A stretch of 6,437 bases of DNA from Candidatus Latescibacteria bacterium 4484_7 (GCA_002085285.1 NATK01000095.1:1-6437); one strand, 5' to 3'. Shown: positions 1-6,231, counted from the first letter of the stretch. Program-made: numbers and translations. Notes: a model not told the origin generated them from the sequence alone.

Positions 1-6
1 GAGGGA

Positions 7-216
7 GTGAAGGCGGCAGGAAAGGAAGCGATGGAGTCTGAGATGAAGGCTGCGGACAGGGCGCAGGCAGCGTCTCACGACGAGCAACCGAATATCGAGA
101 GAAGTTCTATGGGATCGAACGAGGATTATGAAAAAAGGTTGCAGGGAAAATCGATACGATACAGGACTCCCTCCACGTCGTTTGAGCAGGCGAGCCTGTT
201 CGACGATTCACGATTC
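7..216 (+). other. Out-of-frame 5' part of the uracil-DNA glycosylase gene (probable original N-terminal extension)
   Basis: This stretch is open in the frame of base 1 and looks coding, although the glycosylase domain downstream lies in the frame of base 2. It encodes a hydrophilic, probably disordered segment rich in Ala, Glu, Lys and Ser that ends in EQASLFDD. By hand count over 121-204, about 18 of 28 codons end in G or C in this frame. In the overlapping frame used by the ATG at 128, about 10 of 25 do, and the other genes here favour G/C at third positions. The best start is ATG at 31, with a purine-rich AGGAAAGGA-like site just upstream. GTG at 7 and ATG at 43 are alternatives, and the frame is open to the window edge, so an earlier start is possible. 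Removing one 7-bp unit at 203-216 fuses it in frame to the glycosylase, giving about 258 residues from ATG 31. That it belongs to the glycosylase is inference. It could instead be the tail of another gene. Confidence 0.6.
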
Positions 217-814
217 GGCTGCACGCGGAGATACATTCGATCTGAGTGGCGAAGACCTCGACAGCCTCGCAAAGAGGGTGGCGGAGTGCAGGAGATGCCC
301 CCTCTGGGAGGAGAGGACGCGCACGGTTTTCTCAAACGGCAGCAAGAGAGCAAGGTTGATGTTCGTCGGGGAAGCACCCGGCAGGGAAGAAGATCTGCAG
401 GGGCTCCCCTTCGTAGGCCGTGCAGGGAAGCTCTTGACCAAGATACTCGACTCGGTCGGTTTGGCCCGAGACGAGGTCTACATTACAAACATTCTCAAGT
501 GCAGGCCCCCGAACAACAGGGATCCGAACGAGGAGGAGGTGCGTGCGTGCGAACCTTACCTTGCCAGACAGATAGAGCTTCTGAAGCCGGTTCTTATCTG
601 TGCGCTTGGGAGGGTTGCCGCGCAGAACCTGCTCAAAACAAATGCTTCACTTTCAGTACTCCGAGGTGGTATTCATTACTATAACGATACGAGGGTGATC
701 GTGACGTATCACCCGGCTGCGCTTCTCAGAAACCCGCATCTGAAGCGAAGTGCATGGGAAGACATAAAGCTCGTAAGAAAGATCTACGATGAGGAGATCG
801 CAGGAGAGGAATAA
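128..814 (+). CDS. Family 4 uracil-DNA glycosylase (4Fe-4S)
   Basis: This enzyme removes uracil from DNA by cutting the N-glycosidic bond, which starts base excision repair of deaminated cytosine or misincorporated dUMP. The four cysteines expected to hold the 4Fe-4S cluster are visible: C54 and C57 (CRRC), C125 (KCRPP) and C141 (CEPYL), in the family's C-x2-C-xn-C-x15-C arrangement. The family's active-site motif GEAPG is at 81-85, followed by FVGRAGKLL at 95-103 and the second motif YHPAALLRNP with H195. The conserved domain runs from about residue 38 to 225. ATG at 128 is the first start in this frame after stops near 8 and 41, but its GAGG site is only 3-4 nt away. Residues 1-28 are Arg- and Cys-rich with atypical codons. 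They are probably not the native N-terminus, because a 7-bp duplication at 203-216 appears to have moved the true 5' end into another frame. The domain itself is intact, so a shorter protein may still work. The TAA stop abuts the dnaB ATG. Confidence 0.85.
   Translation: MKKGCRENRYDTGLPPRRLSRRACSTIHDSAARGDTFDLSGEDLDSLAKRVAECRRCPLWEERTRTVFSNGSKRARLMFVGEAPGREEDLQGLPFVGRAGKLLTKILDSVGLARDEVYITNILKCRPPNNRDPNEEEVRACEPYLARQIELLKPVLICALGRVAAQNLLKTNASLSVLRGGIHYYNDTRVIVTYHPAALLRNPHLKRSAWEDIKLVRKIYDEEIAGEE
203..216 (+). repeat. 7-bp perfect tandem duplication (2 x ACGATTC) causing a frameshift
   Basis: ACGATTC occurs twice head to tail at 203-209 and 210-216, and the period-7 match stops exactly at both ends. 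Seven is one more than a multiple of three, so an extra copy moves the reading frame from that of base 1 to that of base 2. That is exactly the shift needed to join the upstream coding-like segment to the glycosylase domain. With one copy deleted the junction reads ...SLFDDSAARGDTFDLS. Replication slippage would explain the duplication, as would an assembly or sequencing error. Confidence 0.85.
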
Positions 815-2203
815 ATGGCTGATGATATTCTGAAGACGGGGGAAATCGAAGGGCTGGACAGGGTCCCGCCGCAGTCCTTAGAGGCAGAACGTGCCGTTCT
901 CGGAGGCGTTCTCCTGGAGCCCGAGGCGGCGACGAAGGCAATCGAGATGCTCATCCCCGATGTCTTCTACAGGAAGGCTCACGCAAGGATATTCAAGGCG
1001 ATGATCTCGCTCTTTTCGAGGCGCGAGCCGATAGATGTGATGACTCTCTCGGAGGAACTGAACAAGTCAGGTGACCTCGAGTTGGTCGGCGGCGTGGCTG
1101 TTCTCACGGATCTGGTCGACAGCGTCCCCACCGCTTCGAACATAGAGCACTACGCGAGGATAGTCGTTGAAAAATATATTCTCAGACAGTTGATCAGGGC
1201 ATCTACGGAGATAGCAGGCGAGGCTTACAGGGCAGAGAAAGACGCCGACACAGTGCTCGACGAGGCGGAGCAGAAGATATTCAAGATCTCGGAATCGAGA
1301 GTCAGCCCCGGGTTCATTCATATAAAGGAAATCCTGAAAGAGCGTTTCGAAGAGATTCAGAAGGTTCACGAGACCAGACAGAGCGTGACTGGTCTCTCGA
1401 CCGGGTTCATCGATCTCGATGCATATACGGCCGGATTACATCCGAGCGACCTCGTGATCGTAGCGGGCAGACCGTCGATGGGAAAGACGAGCTTTGCGCT
1501 GAACATAGCTCAGCACGTCGGTCTTGTCGAGAGGAAGGCAGTTGCGATATTCAGCCTCGAGATGTCGAAAGAGCTTCTCGTTCAGCGGCTCCTCTGCTCG
1601 GAGGCTCAGGTCGATGCGCAAAAGGTCAGGCGGGGATTTACGAGCGCCGAAGATATAGAGTTTCTCACGAGAGCTGCGGGGCTCCTTTCGGAGGCGCCGA
1701 TATTCATAGACGATACTCCAGCCCTCTCCACGCTCGAGATGAGGGCGAGGGCTCGAAGACTCAAATCGGAATACGACATAGCGCTCGTTATCATCGATTA
1801 TATGCAGCTTGCCCGTTCGAGTGAACGCTCTGAGAACAGACAGCAGGAGATATCGTCGATCTCCCGTTCGATGAAGGCTCTTGCGAAGGAGCTCAACATC
1901 CCGGTGATCGCCCTCTCGCAGCTTTCCAGAGCCGTCGAATCGAGGGGAGGAGACAGACGTCCGATGCTCAGCGACCTAAGGGAGTCGGGCGCGATCGAAC
2001 AGGACGCCGACCTCGTCCTGTTTCTATACAGACCCGAGTTTTATGAACCGGACAACGAAGAAAAGAAGGGCAAGGCGGAGCTCATCATCGGGAAACAGAG
2101 GAACGGACCCACGGGCACCATTCACCTGGCGTTCGAGAAGCAGTACACTCGTTTCCGCTCTCTGGCACCCGAGGGAATAGAAGAACGGGGGGAGGTCTTT
2201 TAG
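815..2203 (+). CDS. dnaB: Replicative DNA helicase DnaB
   Basis: DnaB is the hexameric 5'-3' helicase that unwinds DNA at the replication fork and recruits primase. The 462 residues match the family's usual length. The N-terminal DnaB domain covers about 17-118, beginning with the typical PPQSLEAERAVLG. A linker helix region follows, and the RecA-like motor domain starts near 190 with GLSTGFIDLD. Visible motifs are Walker A GRPSMGKT (218-225), Walker B IIDYMQL (326-332, D328), the SQLSRAVESR segment with the following DLRESGAIEQDAD, and KQRNGPTG with the probable arginine finger R429. No intein interrupts the P-loop or other motifs. The start is ATG at 815, directly after the glycosylase TAA and preceded by GGAGAGGAA at 803-811, so the two genes are probably cotranscribed and translationally coupled. 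The usual rpsF-rpsR-rplI neighbours are not directly upstream here. Confidence 0.97.
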   Translation: MADDILKTGEIEGLDRVPPQSLEAERAVLGGVLLEPEAATKAIEMLIPDVFYRKAHARIFKAMISLFSRREPIDVMTLSEELNKSGDLELVGGVAVLTDLVDSVPTASNIEHYARIVVEKYILRQLIRASTEIAGEAYRAEKDADTVLDEAEQKIFKISESRVSPGFIHIKEILKERFEEIQKVHETRQSVTGLSTGFIDLDAYTAGLHPSDLVIVAGRPSMGKTSFALNIAQHVGLVERKAVAIFSLEMSKELLVQRLLCSEAQVDAQKVRRGFTSAEDIEFLTRAAGLLSEAPIFIDDTPALSTLEMRARARRLKSEYDIALVIIDYMQLARSSERSENRQQEISSISRSMKALAKELNIPVIALSQLSRAVESRGGDRRPMLSDLRESGAIEQDADLVLFLYRPEFYEPDNEEKKGKAELIIGKQRNGPTGTIHLAFEKQYTRFRSLAPEGIEERGEVF

Positions 2204-2991
2204 TGACGCCCCTTGTACTGCTCGGCAAGTTTCTTCTCGATTTTATCGAAGAGATAGGGGTTGTTTCGATACTCTTTTGGGAGCTTGTTCAGGTCTCCCC
2301 GAGAATCTTCAAGAACTGGAAGAGCACATTGTTCCAGATGGAGCGCATCGGCATAGGGTCGCTGCCCCTCGTCGTCGTCACGTCTATCTTCGTCGGGGCA
2401 GTGACCTCGATTCAGGCGGCTTACCAGTTGCATGGATATGTACCTCTCAAATACATAGGGACGTTCGTTGGGAAAAGCGTAATGCTCGAGCTCGGCCCCG
2501 TCCTTACGGCGCTGGTGGTTGGGGGCAGAGTCAGTGCATCCATAGCCGCCGAGCTCGGGACGATGAAGGTTACAGAGCAGATAGACGCGATGGAGACAAT
2601 CGCCATAGACCCCGTCGAATATCTCGTTCTGCCGCGTGTCGTGGCGGCTACGATCATGCTCCCCGTACTTGCGATCTTCAGCGATCTCCTCGCCATTCTC
2701 GGCGGAATGGTCGTGGCGAACGTATCGATGCACATTAGTGTGGCGACCTTTGCGTCCGGTCTAAAGCTGATGTTTCATTATCAAGACCTCGTTGGCGGAC
2801 TGATGAAGACCTTCGTCTTCGGGTTCATAATATCGTTCATGGGTTCAAGCAATGGGTTTTCTACCAGGGGAGGGGCCGAGGGCGTCGGATTGGCTACGAT
2901 GAGGGCGGTCGTGTCATCCTGTCTCCTCATTCTCATAATGAACTATGTTCTTGCCACATTGATCTTCAGGATCATATTTGCACCTTCGTGA
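2203..2991 (+). CDS. mlaE: MlaE-family lipid ABC transporter permease
   Basis: This is the inner-membrane permease of an MCE/Mla-type ABC transporter, which moves phospholipid or related lipids between the inner and outer membranes. It has 262 residues, normal for the family. An amphipathic N-terminal stretch (about 1-45) is followed by about five hydrophobic segments near 50-75, 93-112, 142-172, 196-216 and 236-260. The diagnostic MlaE core is present: ELGPVLTALVVGGRVSAS, then ELGTMKVTEQIDA (117-129), the cytoplasmic coupling region that contacts the ATPase. The C-terminal STRGGAEGVGLATMRAVV segment is also typical. The GTG start at 2203 shares its G with the last base of the dnaB TAG, and GGGGAGG at 2189-2195 is the ribosome binding site, so translation is probably coupled to dnaB. 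Direction of lipid transport cannot be read from the sequence. Confidence 0.94.
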   Translation: MTPLVLLGKFLLDFIEEIGVVSILFWELVQVSPRIFKNWKSTLFQMERIGIGSLPLVVVTSIFVGAVTSIQAAYQLHGYVPLKYIGTFVGKSVMLELGPVLTALVVGGRVSASIAAELGTMKVTEQIDAMETIAIDPVEYLVLPRVVAATIMLPVLAIFSDLLAILGGMVVANVSMHISVATFASGLKLMFHYQDLVGGLMKTFVFGFIISFMGSSNGFSTRGGAEGVGLATMRAVVSSCLLILIMNYVLATLIFRIIFAPS

Positions 2992-2995
2992 TGAT

Positions 2996-3000
2996 GGGAG
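2996..3000 (+). promoter_or_regulatory. Ribosome binding site that sets the mlaF start
   Basis: GGGAG lies 7 nt before GTG 3008. That favours GTG 3008 over the in-frame TTG codons at 2978, which would overlap mlaE and has no comparable site, and at 3002, which is too close. Confidence 0.6.
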
Positions 3001-3007
3001 TTTGACC

Positions 3008-3775
3008 GTGACAGCAGCAGAAGAAGCGATAATAAGATTTATCGGGGTTACCAAGCGCTTCAATGGCAACCTCGTTCTCGATGAGCTTGATATCGATATT
3101 CTGCGCGGGGAAACCACCGTTATTATCGGGCGAAGCGGCTGCGGTAAGAGCGTTATGCTCAAGCACATGACAGGACTCCTAAGGCCCGACAGTGGGTCGA
3201 TCCTGTTCAAGGGAGATGACATTACCCGTTACAACAGGAAAAAGTTATTTCAAATGAGAATGCACTTTGGTATGCTTTTCCAGAGTTCGGCTCTCTTTGA
3301 CTCGATGACGGTTGGGGAGAATGTGGCGCTTCCCCTGAAGGAACATACCGATATGACTGATGATGAGATGGAGAGGGTCGTCGAAGAGAAGTTGCGTCTC
3401 GTCGGGTTGACAGGGGTTCTCGATAAGTATCCTTCCGAGCTCAGCGGAGGCATGAAGAAGCGCGTAGGGCTCGCAAGGGCGGTTGTTATGAACCCCGAGG
3501 TCGTTCTGTACGATGAGCCGACGACAGGGCTCGACCCGATCATGGCCGATGTGATAAACGAGCTCATCAACAGACTTCGCAACGAGTTGACGATAACGTC
3601 GGTCGTCGTGACGCACGATATAAAGAGTGCCTACAAGGTGGCTGACAGGATTGCAATGCTTCACGGGGGCAAGATTGTTTTTTCCGGAACCGCCGAGGAG
3701 GTCAAAAAGACCGACAATTCAATTGTGAGACAGTTCGTCGAAGGCAAGGCGGAAGGCCCGATCGAATCGGTGTAG
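3008..3775 (+). CDS. mlaF: MlaF-family lipid ABC transporter ATP-binding protein
   Basis: This is the cytoplasmic ATPase that powers the MlaE permease. From GTG 3008 it has 255 residues and begins TAAEEAIIRFIGVTKRF, a typical MlaF opening. All ABC ATPase motifs are present: Walker A GRSGCGKS (41-48), Q-loop Q92 in LFQSSALFDSMTV, signature LSGGM (145-149), Walker B VVLYDEP (165-171, catalytic E170), D-loop GLD (174-176) and switch histidine H203 in VVTHDI. The SGGMKKRVGLARA signature and the LFDSMTVGENV segment after the Q-loop are characteristic of the Mla/Ttg2A branch rather than of general importers. The gene starts 16 nt after the mlaE stop and must work with it. An upstream TTG at 2978 would add 10 residues and overlap mlaE by 14 nt, but it is less well supported. 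Confidence 0.94.
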   Translation: MTAAEEAIIRFIGVTKRFNGNLVLDELDIDILRGETTVIIGRSGCGKSVMLKHMTGLLRPDSGSILFKGDDITRYNRKKLFQMRMHFGMLFQSSALFDSMTVGENVALPLKEHTDMTDDEMERVVEEKLRLVGLTGVLDKYPSELSGGMKKRVGLARAVVMNPEVVLYDEPTTGLDPIMADVINELINRLRNELTITSVVVTHDIKSAYKVADRIAMLHGGKIVFSGTAEEVKKTDNSIVRQFVEGKAEGPIESV

Positions 3776-3825
3776 ATCTCAGCCCGGCAGTCTCGATGCA
3801 GGCCGAAAAGAGGAGATGGAGATCT
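3774..3825 (+). repeat. Inverted repeat spanning the mlaF-mlaD junction
   Basis: AGATCTC (3774-3780) is perfectly complementary to GAGATCT (3819-3825), enclosing 38 nt. Inside it, CGGC (3785-3788) can pair with GCCG (3802-3805). The 3' arm overlaps GGAG (3818-3821), the best-spaced ribosome binding site for mlaD, so an RNA hairpin here could limit mlaD translation. The stem is short and may be chance. Confidence 0.3.
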
Positions 3826-3830
3826 GAGGT

Positions 3831-4727
3831 ATGGCTTATAGCAAACTGGAGCTTAAGGTTGGTTTCACTGTTTTTATAGCGGGCTTGATACTCATAGTAG
3901 GATTGATGTGGTTTCAGGGCTTCAAGATGGAGAAGGACTACTACGAGATCTACGCTGTCTTTCCTCAAGTAGGAGGGATCAACCCCGGTGACAAGGTCAA
4001 TGTGAACGGTGTAGAGAAGGGAACGGTAAAGAGGGTCTCCTTGAGGGAGAAGGACGTAATGGTTGTGATGGACATAGAAAAAAGTATGAAGCTTCCCGAA
4101 GATTCCCGCATAATGCTTCAAACGGTGGGTATTATGGGAGCGAGGGTCGTTACGATCGTAATGGGAAAGTCGACGAGAATGCTCGAGCCCGGTGCGGTAA
4201 TTCAGGGTAGATATGACCCGGGGATCTCGGAGGCGATCGCCTCTCTCGGAAGCATGATGGAGGAGTTACGCAGCCTGACTGACAATCTCGAGGAGATCAT
4301 GGGCACTTTCAACGAAAACGGCAGGTTGAGGCGTACACTGGACAATCTTACCGAGATATCCACGCAGCTCAAGTCGACCATAGAGGTTAATGCACCGAAA
4401 ATAGATCGTAGCATAAATTCGTTCCAGAGTTCCGCGCAGCGTGTGGACAGCATGCTGGATAAGAACAGCACGATGCTCGATTCGATCATCACATCGGTCA
4501 ACGCTGCGAGTCGAGATCTGCCGACACTCGTTAAGAATATCGATGCCGTAACGAGAAACCTCAATGAGATAACAAATGGTCTCAAGAGCGATTCGACAAC
4601 TGCAGGAGCCATTTTGAGCGATAGAGAATTTCTCGACAAACTTGAGAGAACACTGAAAAATCTCGATGAGCTGCTGGTCGATATAAAGGCAAACCCCGGT
4701 CGATACATGAAGGTCGAGATCTTCTGA
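3831..4727 (+). CDS. mlaD: MCE-domain (MlaD-like) lipid-binding membrane protein
   Basis: This is the periplasm-facing MCE subunit that binds the MlaE-MlaF complex and passes lipid through the pore of a homo-oligomeric (in MlaD, hexameric) ring. One N-terminal transmembrane helix (about 10-28) anchors it without a cleavage site. A single MCE domain follows at about 36-116, including YAVFPQVGGINPGDKVNVNGVEKGTV and GIMGARVVTIVMG. A long tail (132-285) is rich in Asn, Ser, Leu and Asp with heptad-like repeats, such as LRSLTDNLEEI, and looks helical. The C-terminus NPGRYMKVEIF matches the common MCE ending. At 298 residues it is longer than E. coli MlaD (about 180) and closer to single-MCE proteins with long coiled tails. 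ATG 3831 is the first usable start: the in-frame ATG at 3816 hits a stop three codons on. No mlaC or mlaB homologue adjoins it, so the periplasmic carrier, if any, lies elsewhere. The substrate is unknown. Confidence 0.9.
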   Translation: MAYSKLELKVGFTVFIAGLILIVGLMWFQGFKMEKDYYEIYAVFPQVGGINPGDKVNVNGVEKGTVKRVSLREKDVMVVMDIEKSMKLPEDSRIMLQTVGIMGARVVTIVMGKSTRMLEPGAVIQGRYDPGISEAIASLGSMMEELRSLTDNLEEIMGTFNENGRLRRTLDNLTEISTQLKSTIEVNAPKIDRSINSFQSSAQRVDSMLDKNSTMLDSIITSVNAASRDLPTLVKNIDAVTRNLNEITNGLKSDSTTAGAILSDREFLDKLERTLKNLDELLVDIKANPGRYMKVEIF

Positions 4728-4773
4728 GATTCGTATCGCGGCAGTTTGGACGTTTTACATTGGAGGAAAACGA

Positions 4774-5481
4774 ATGGAAAAGGTCGTGTGCATTCTGGCC
4801 GGAGCAGGGAGGGGAGTCCGTTTCAGCCGTGAGATGCCGAAATGCTTTTACCCTATAAACGACGAGCCACTCCTTACGCTGTCACTGGAAACGGTAGGCG
4901 CGTGGAAAGGTGTGGACGAGTATATCGTGCTCGTGCCACCGGGATGGGAAGAGAAGGCGGAGGAGGAATTGAAAAAGCGCGCTGGAGATGTCAAATACAG
5001 GGTGTTAGCGGGGGGAGGCACGAGGCAGCAATCAGTTTCGATAGGCCTTGCGGCGATTGACGAGGCTGACATGGTCATCGTGCACGATGCGTGCAGGCCC
5101 ATTGTGTCGAAAGGCATGATAGAGAGGGTTGTGGCAGCCGCACGGGAGTTCGGTGCCGCCGTTCCTGCTCTGCAGGTGACGGAGACGCTCGGAAGGCTGA
5201 GGGACGATATCCTGGAGGATATAGTTCCACGAGAGAGAGTTGTCGCCATTCAAACTCCTCAGGCATTTAAGTTCGATGTGCTTCGCAAATCGTTTGAGGT
5301 TGCCGACGAGACAATTCGCACGGCCACGGACGAGAGCTCTCTTGCGCTGAAGGCCGGTTTCGAAGTGAAGCTCGTCGAGGGGGAAAGGTGGAACATAAAG
5401 GTCACGGTGAGAGAGGACCTCGATATTATCACGAGCTTTCTTTCGGCTCGGACGCTTGATTTCGAGGCCTCCTCGGATTAG
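4774..5481 (+). CDS. ispD: 2-C-methyl-D-erythritol 4-phosphate cytidylyltransferase (IspD)
   Basis: IspD joins CTP and 2-C-methyl-D-erythritol 4-phosphate to form CDP-ME and diphosphate, step three of the MEP isoprenoid pathway, in the cytosol. The 235 residues match the family. The nucleotide-binding loop reads LAGAGRGVRF (8-17) and is followed by PK with catalytic K23 (E. coli K27). VHDACRP is at 103-109, and R141 in ETLGRL fits E. coli R157. TPQAF, TDESS and NIKVT with K209 (E. coli K213) complete the site. Small departures from the commonest consensus are Gly for Ala at residue 10, Cys for Gln after PK, and LG in place of IK before R141. None removes a catalytic residue. The start ATG 4774 has a strong GGAGG (4762-4766) at 7 nt. 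It lies 46 nt after mlaD and upstream of its pathway partner ispF. Confidence 0.94.
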   Translation: MEKVVCILAGAGRGVRFSREMPKCFYPINDEPLLTLSLETVGAWKGVDEYIVLVPPGWEEKAEEELKKRAGDVKYRVLAGGGTRQQSVSIGLAAIDEADMVIVHDACRPIVSKGMIERVVAAAREFGAAVPALQVTETLGRLRDDILEDIVPRERVVAIQTPQAFKFDVLRKSFEVADETIRTATDESSLALKAGFEVKLVEGERWNIKVTVREDLDIITSFLSARTLDFEASSD

Positions 5482-5600
5482 GCGCCGACAACGCTTTCGA
5501 GCCTTCTGAACGGTCATCCTTACAGAAGACAAACCTATTTCCTGTGAGAAGGATTCGCGGGGCGCAGAATGTCCCGGGACGGGTGTGTGCAAGAATTGAT

Positions 5601-5609
5601 AAGGGGGGA
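5601..5609 (+). promoter_or_regulatory. Ribosome binding site that sets the ispF TTG start
   Basis: AAGGGGGGA sits immediately upstream of TTG 5612, with a few bases of spacing. It supports this unusual start over the in-frame GTG at 5630, which would begin at the conserved VGIGYDIH segment and drop the preceding Arg. Confidence 0.6.
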
Positions 5610-5611
5610 TC

Positions 5612-6118
5612 TTGAACAGAGATTGCAGAGTGGGAATTGGCTATGATATTCATCCTCTGGTCGAGGGCAGGCCCCTCGTTCTGGGAGGAGTAGAGGTGCC
5701 GTTCTCGAAAGGGCTCTATGGACATTCGGACGCAGACGTTCTGATACATGCTCTATGCGATGCGATTCTCGGCGCTCTGGGTGAGGGTGACATTGGCGAG
5801 CATTTTCCCGATGACGACGAACGCTACGAGGGGGTATCGAGCCTCGAGCTTCTGCGCAAGGTCGCAGGCATACTGGCCGCAAGAGGCCTTCGTCTGGTGA
5901 ATGCAGACTGCATCGTCCATGCCGAGGAGCCGAAGATTTCACCGTTCAAGAACGACATGAGAGAAAGAATTGCTGAGGTGCTGGGCGTTGACAAAAGCCT
6001 CGTTTCTGTAAAGGCTACACGCGGGGAGGGGTTGGGCCCTATCGGAGAAGGGAGTGCAATCGCAGCACAGGCAGTGGTATTGATAGAGGCAATGAATGAC
6101 AATGCACGAGGGGCGTAA
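5612..6118 (+). CDS. ispF: 2-C-methyl-D-erythritol 2,4-cyclodiphosphate synthase (IspF)
   Basis: IspF cyclises CDP-ME 2-phosphate to MEcPP with release of CMP, the fifth MEP-pathway step. It works as a trimer with a zinc site in each active centre. The zinc ligands are D12 and H14 (GYDIH) and H46 (HSDADVLIHAL), matching E. coli D8, H10 and H42. DIGEHFPDDD (60-69) and the CDP-binding segment KATRGEG (134-140), with E139 matching E. coli E135, are also present. The length of 168 is normal (E. coli 159). The TTG start gives MNRDCRVGIGYDIHPL and follows a strong purine-rich site. The stretch 136-149 is unusual: where E. coli has TTTEKLGFTGRGEG, this protein has TRGEGLGPIGEGSA, so Pro replaces F139 and Glu replaces R142 (E. 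coli numbering). It lies 130 nt after ispD. That gap holds no gene or clear promoter. Confidence 0.94.
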   Translation: MNRDCRVGIGYDIHPLVEGRPLVLGGVEVPFSKGLYGHSDADVLIHALCDAILGALGEGDIGEHFPDDDERYEGVSSLELLRKVAGILAARGLRLVNADCIVHAEEPKISPFKNDMRERIAEVLGVDKSLVSVKATRGEGLGPIGEGSAIAAQAVVLIEAMNDNARGA

Positions 6119-6123
6119 GGGTT

Positions 6124-6153
6124 TTGACGGCGGGCGAAGGTTGAAGGTATCAT
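6124..6153 (+). promoter_or_regulatory. Candidate sigma70-type promoter P1 for gltX
   Basis: TTGACG (6124-6129) and TATCAT (6148-6153) each match the classical -35 and -10 boxes at five of six positions, with an 18-nt spacer. The pair starts six bases after the ispF stop, in the first real intergenic space before gltX. The host sigma factor preference is unknown, so this rests on consensus alone. Confidence 0.4.
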
Positions 6154-6186
6154 TTGTTTTTTTACTGCCTGGCAGGTCGCATGGAT

Positions 6187-6216
6187 TTGTAATTTTTATG
6201 AGCGGGTGTTTATATT
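6187..6216 (+). promoter_or_regulatory. Candidate sigma70-type promoter P2 for gltX
   Basis: TTGTAA (6187-6192, four of six) and TATATT (6211-6216, five of six) are separated by 18 nt in a locally AT-rich stretch. The -10 box forms half of a small palindrome, TATATT-G-AATATA (6211-6223). It is weaker than P1 and could be chance in AT-rich DNA. Confidence 0.3.
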
Positions 6217-6231
6217 GAATATACCCTGCAA

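Noticed and set aside
217..684. Continuation of the base-1 reading frame to 684
   Set aside because: After the duplication this frame becomes Arg/Gly-rich and lies under the conserved glycosylase domain in another frame. It is open only by chance, so I use it only up to 216.
2200..2733. Long antisense reading frame opposite mlaE
   Set aside because: It has no recognisable domain, is rich in His, Asp and Arg as expected for a shadow of a membrane protein gene, and sits entirely opposite a certain coding region.
2978..3007. TTG 2978 as the mlaF start
   Set aside because: It overlaps the mlaE end and has no well-placed ribosome binding site. GTG 3008 has GGGAG at 7 nt and gives the usual MlaF N-terminus.
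4795..4848. IspD nucleotide-loop substitutions as a sign of altered function
   Set aside because: Both lysines and the arginine of the active site are present, and the changes (Ala to Gly, Gln to Cys) are conservative variations for this family.
5503..5528. CTTCTG/CAGAAG hairpin in the ispD-ispF gap
   Set aside because: It is a six-base stem with a 14-nt loop, no T-run and no link to a start codon. It is too weak to annotate.
6157..6175. Run of seven T as an intrinsic terminator after ispF
   Set aside because: No GC-rich hairpin precedes the T-run. The nearby CTGCC-T-GGCAG has a one-base loop and lies after the T-run, so it cannot act as a terminator.
6211..6223. TATATT-G-AATATA palindrome as an operator
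   Set aside because: It is short, made only of A/T apart from the centre, and expected by chance in AT-rich DNA. I keep it only as part of a candidate -10 box.
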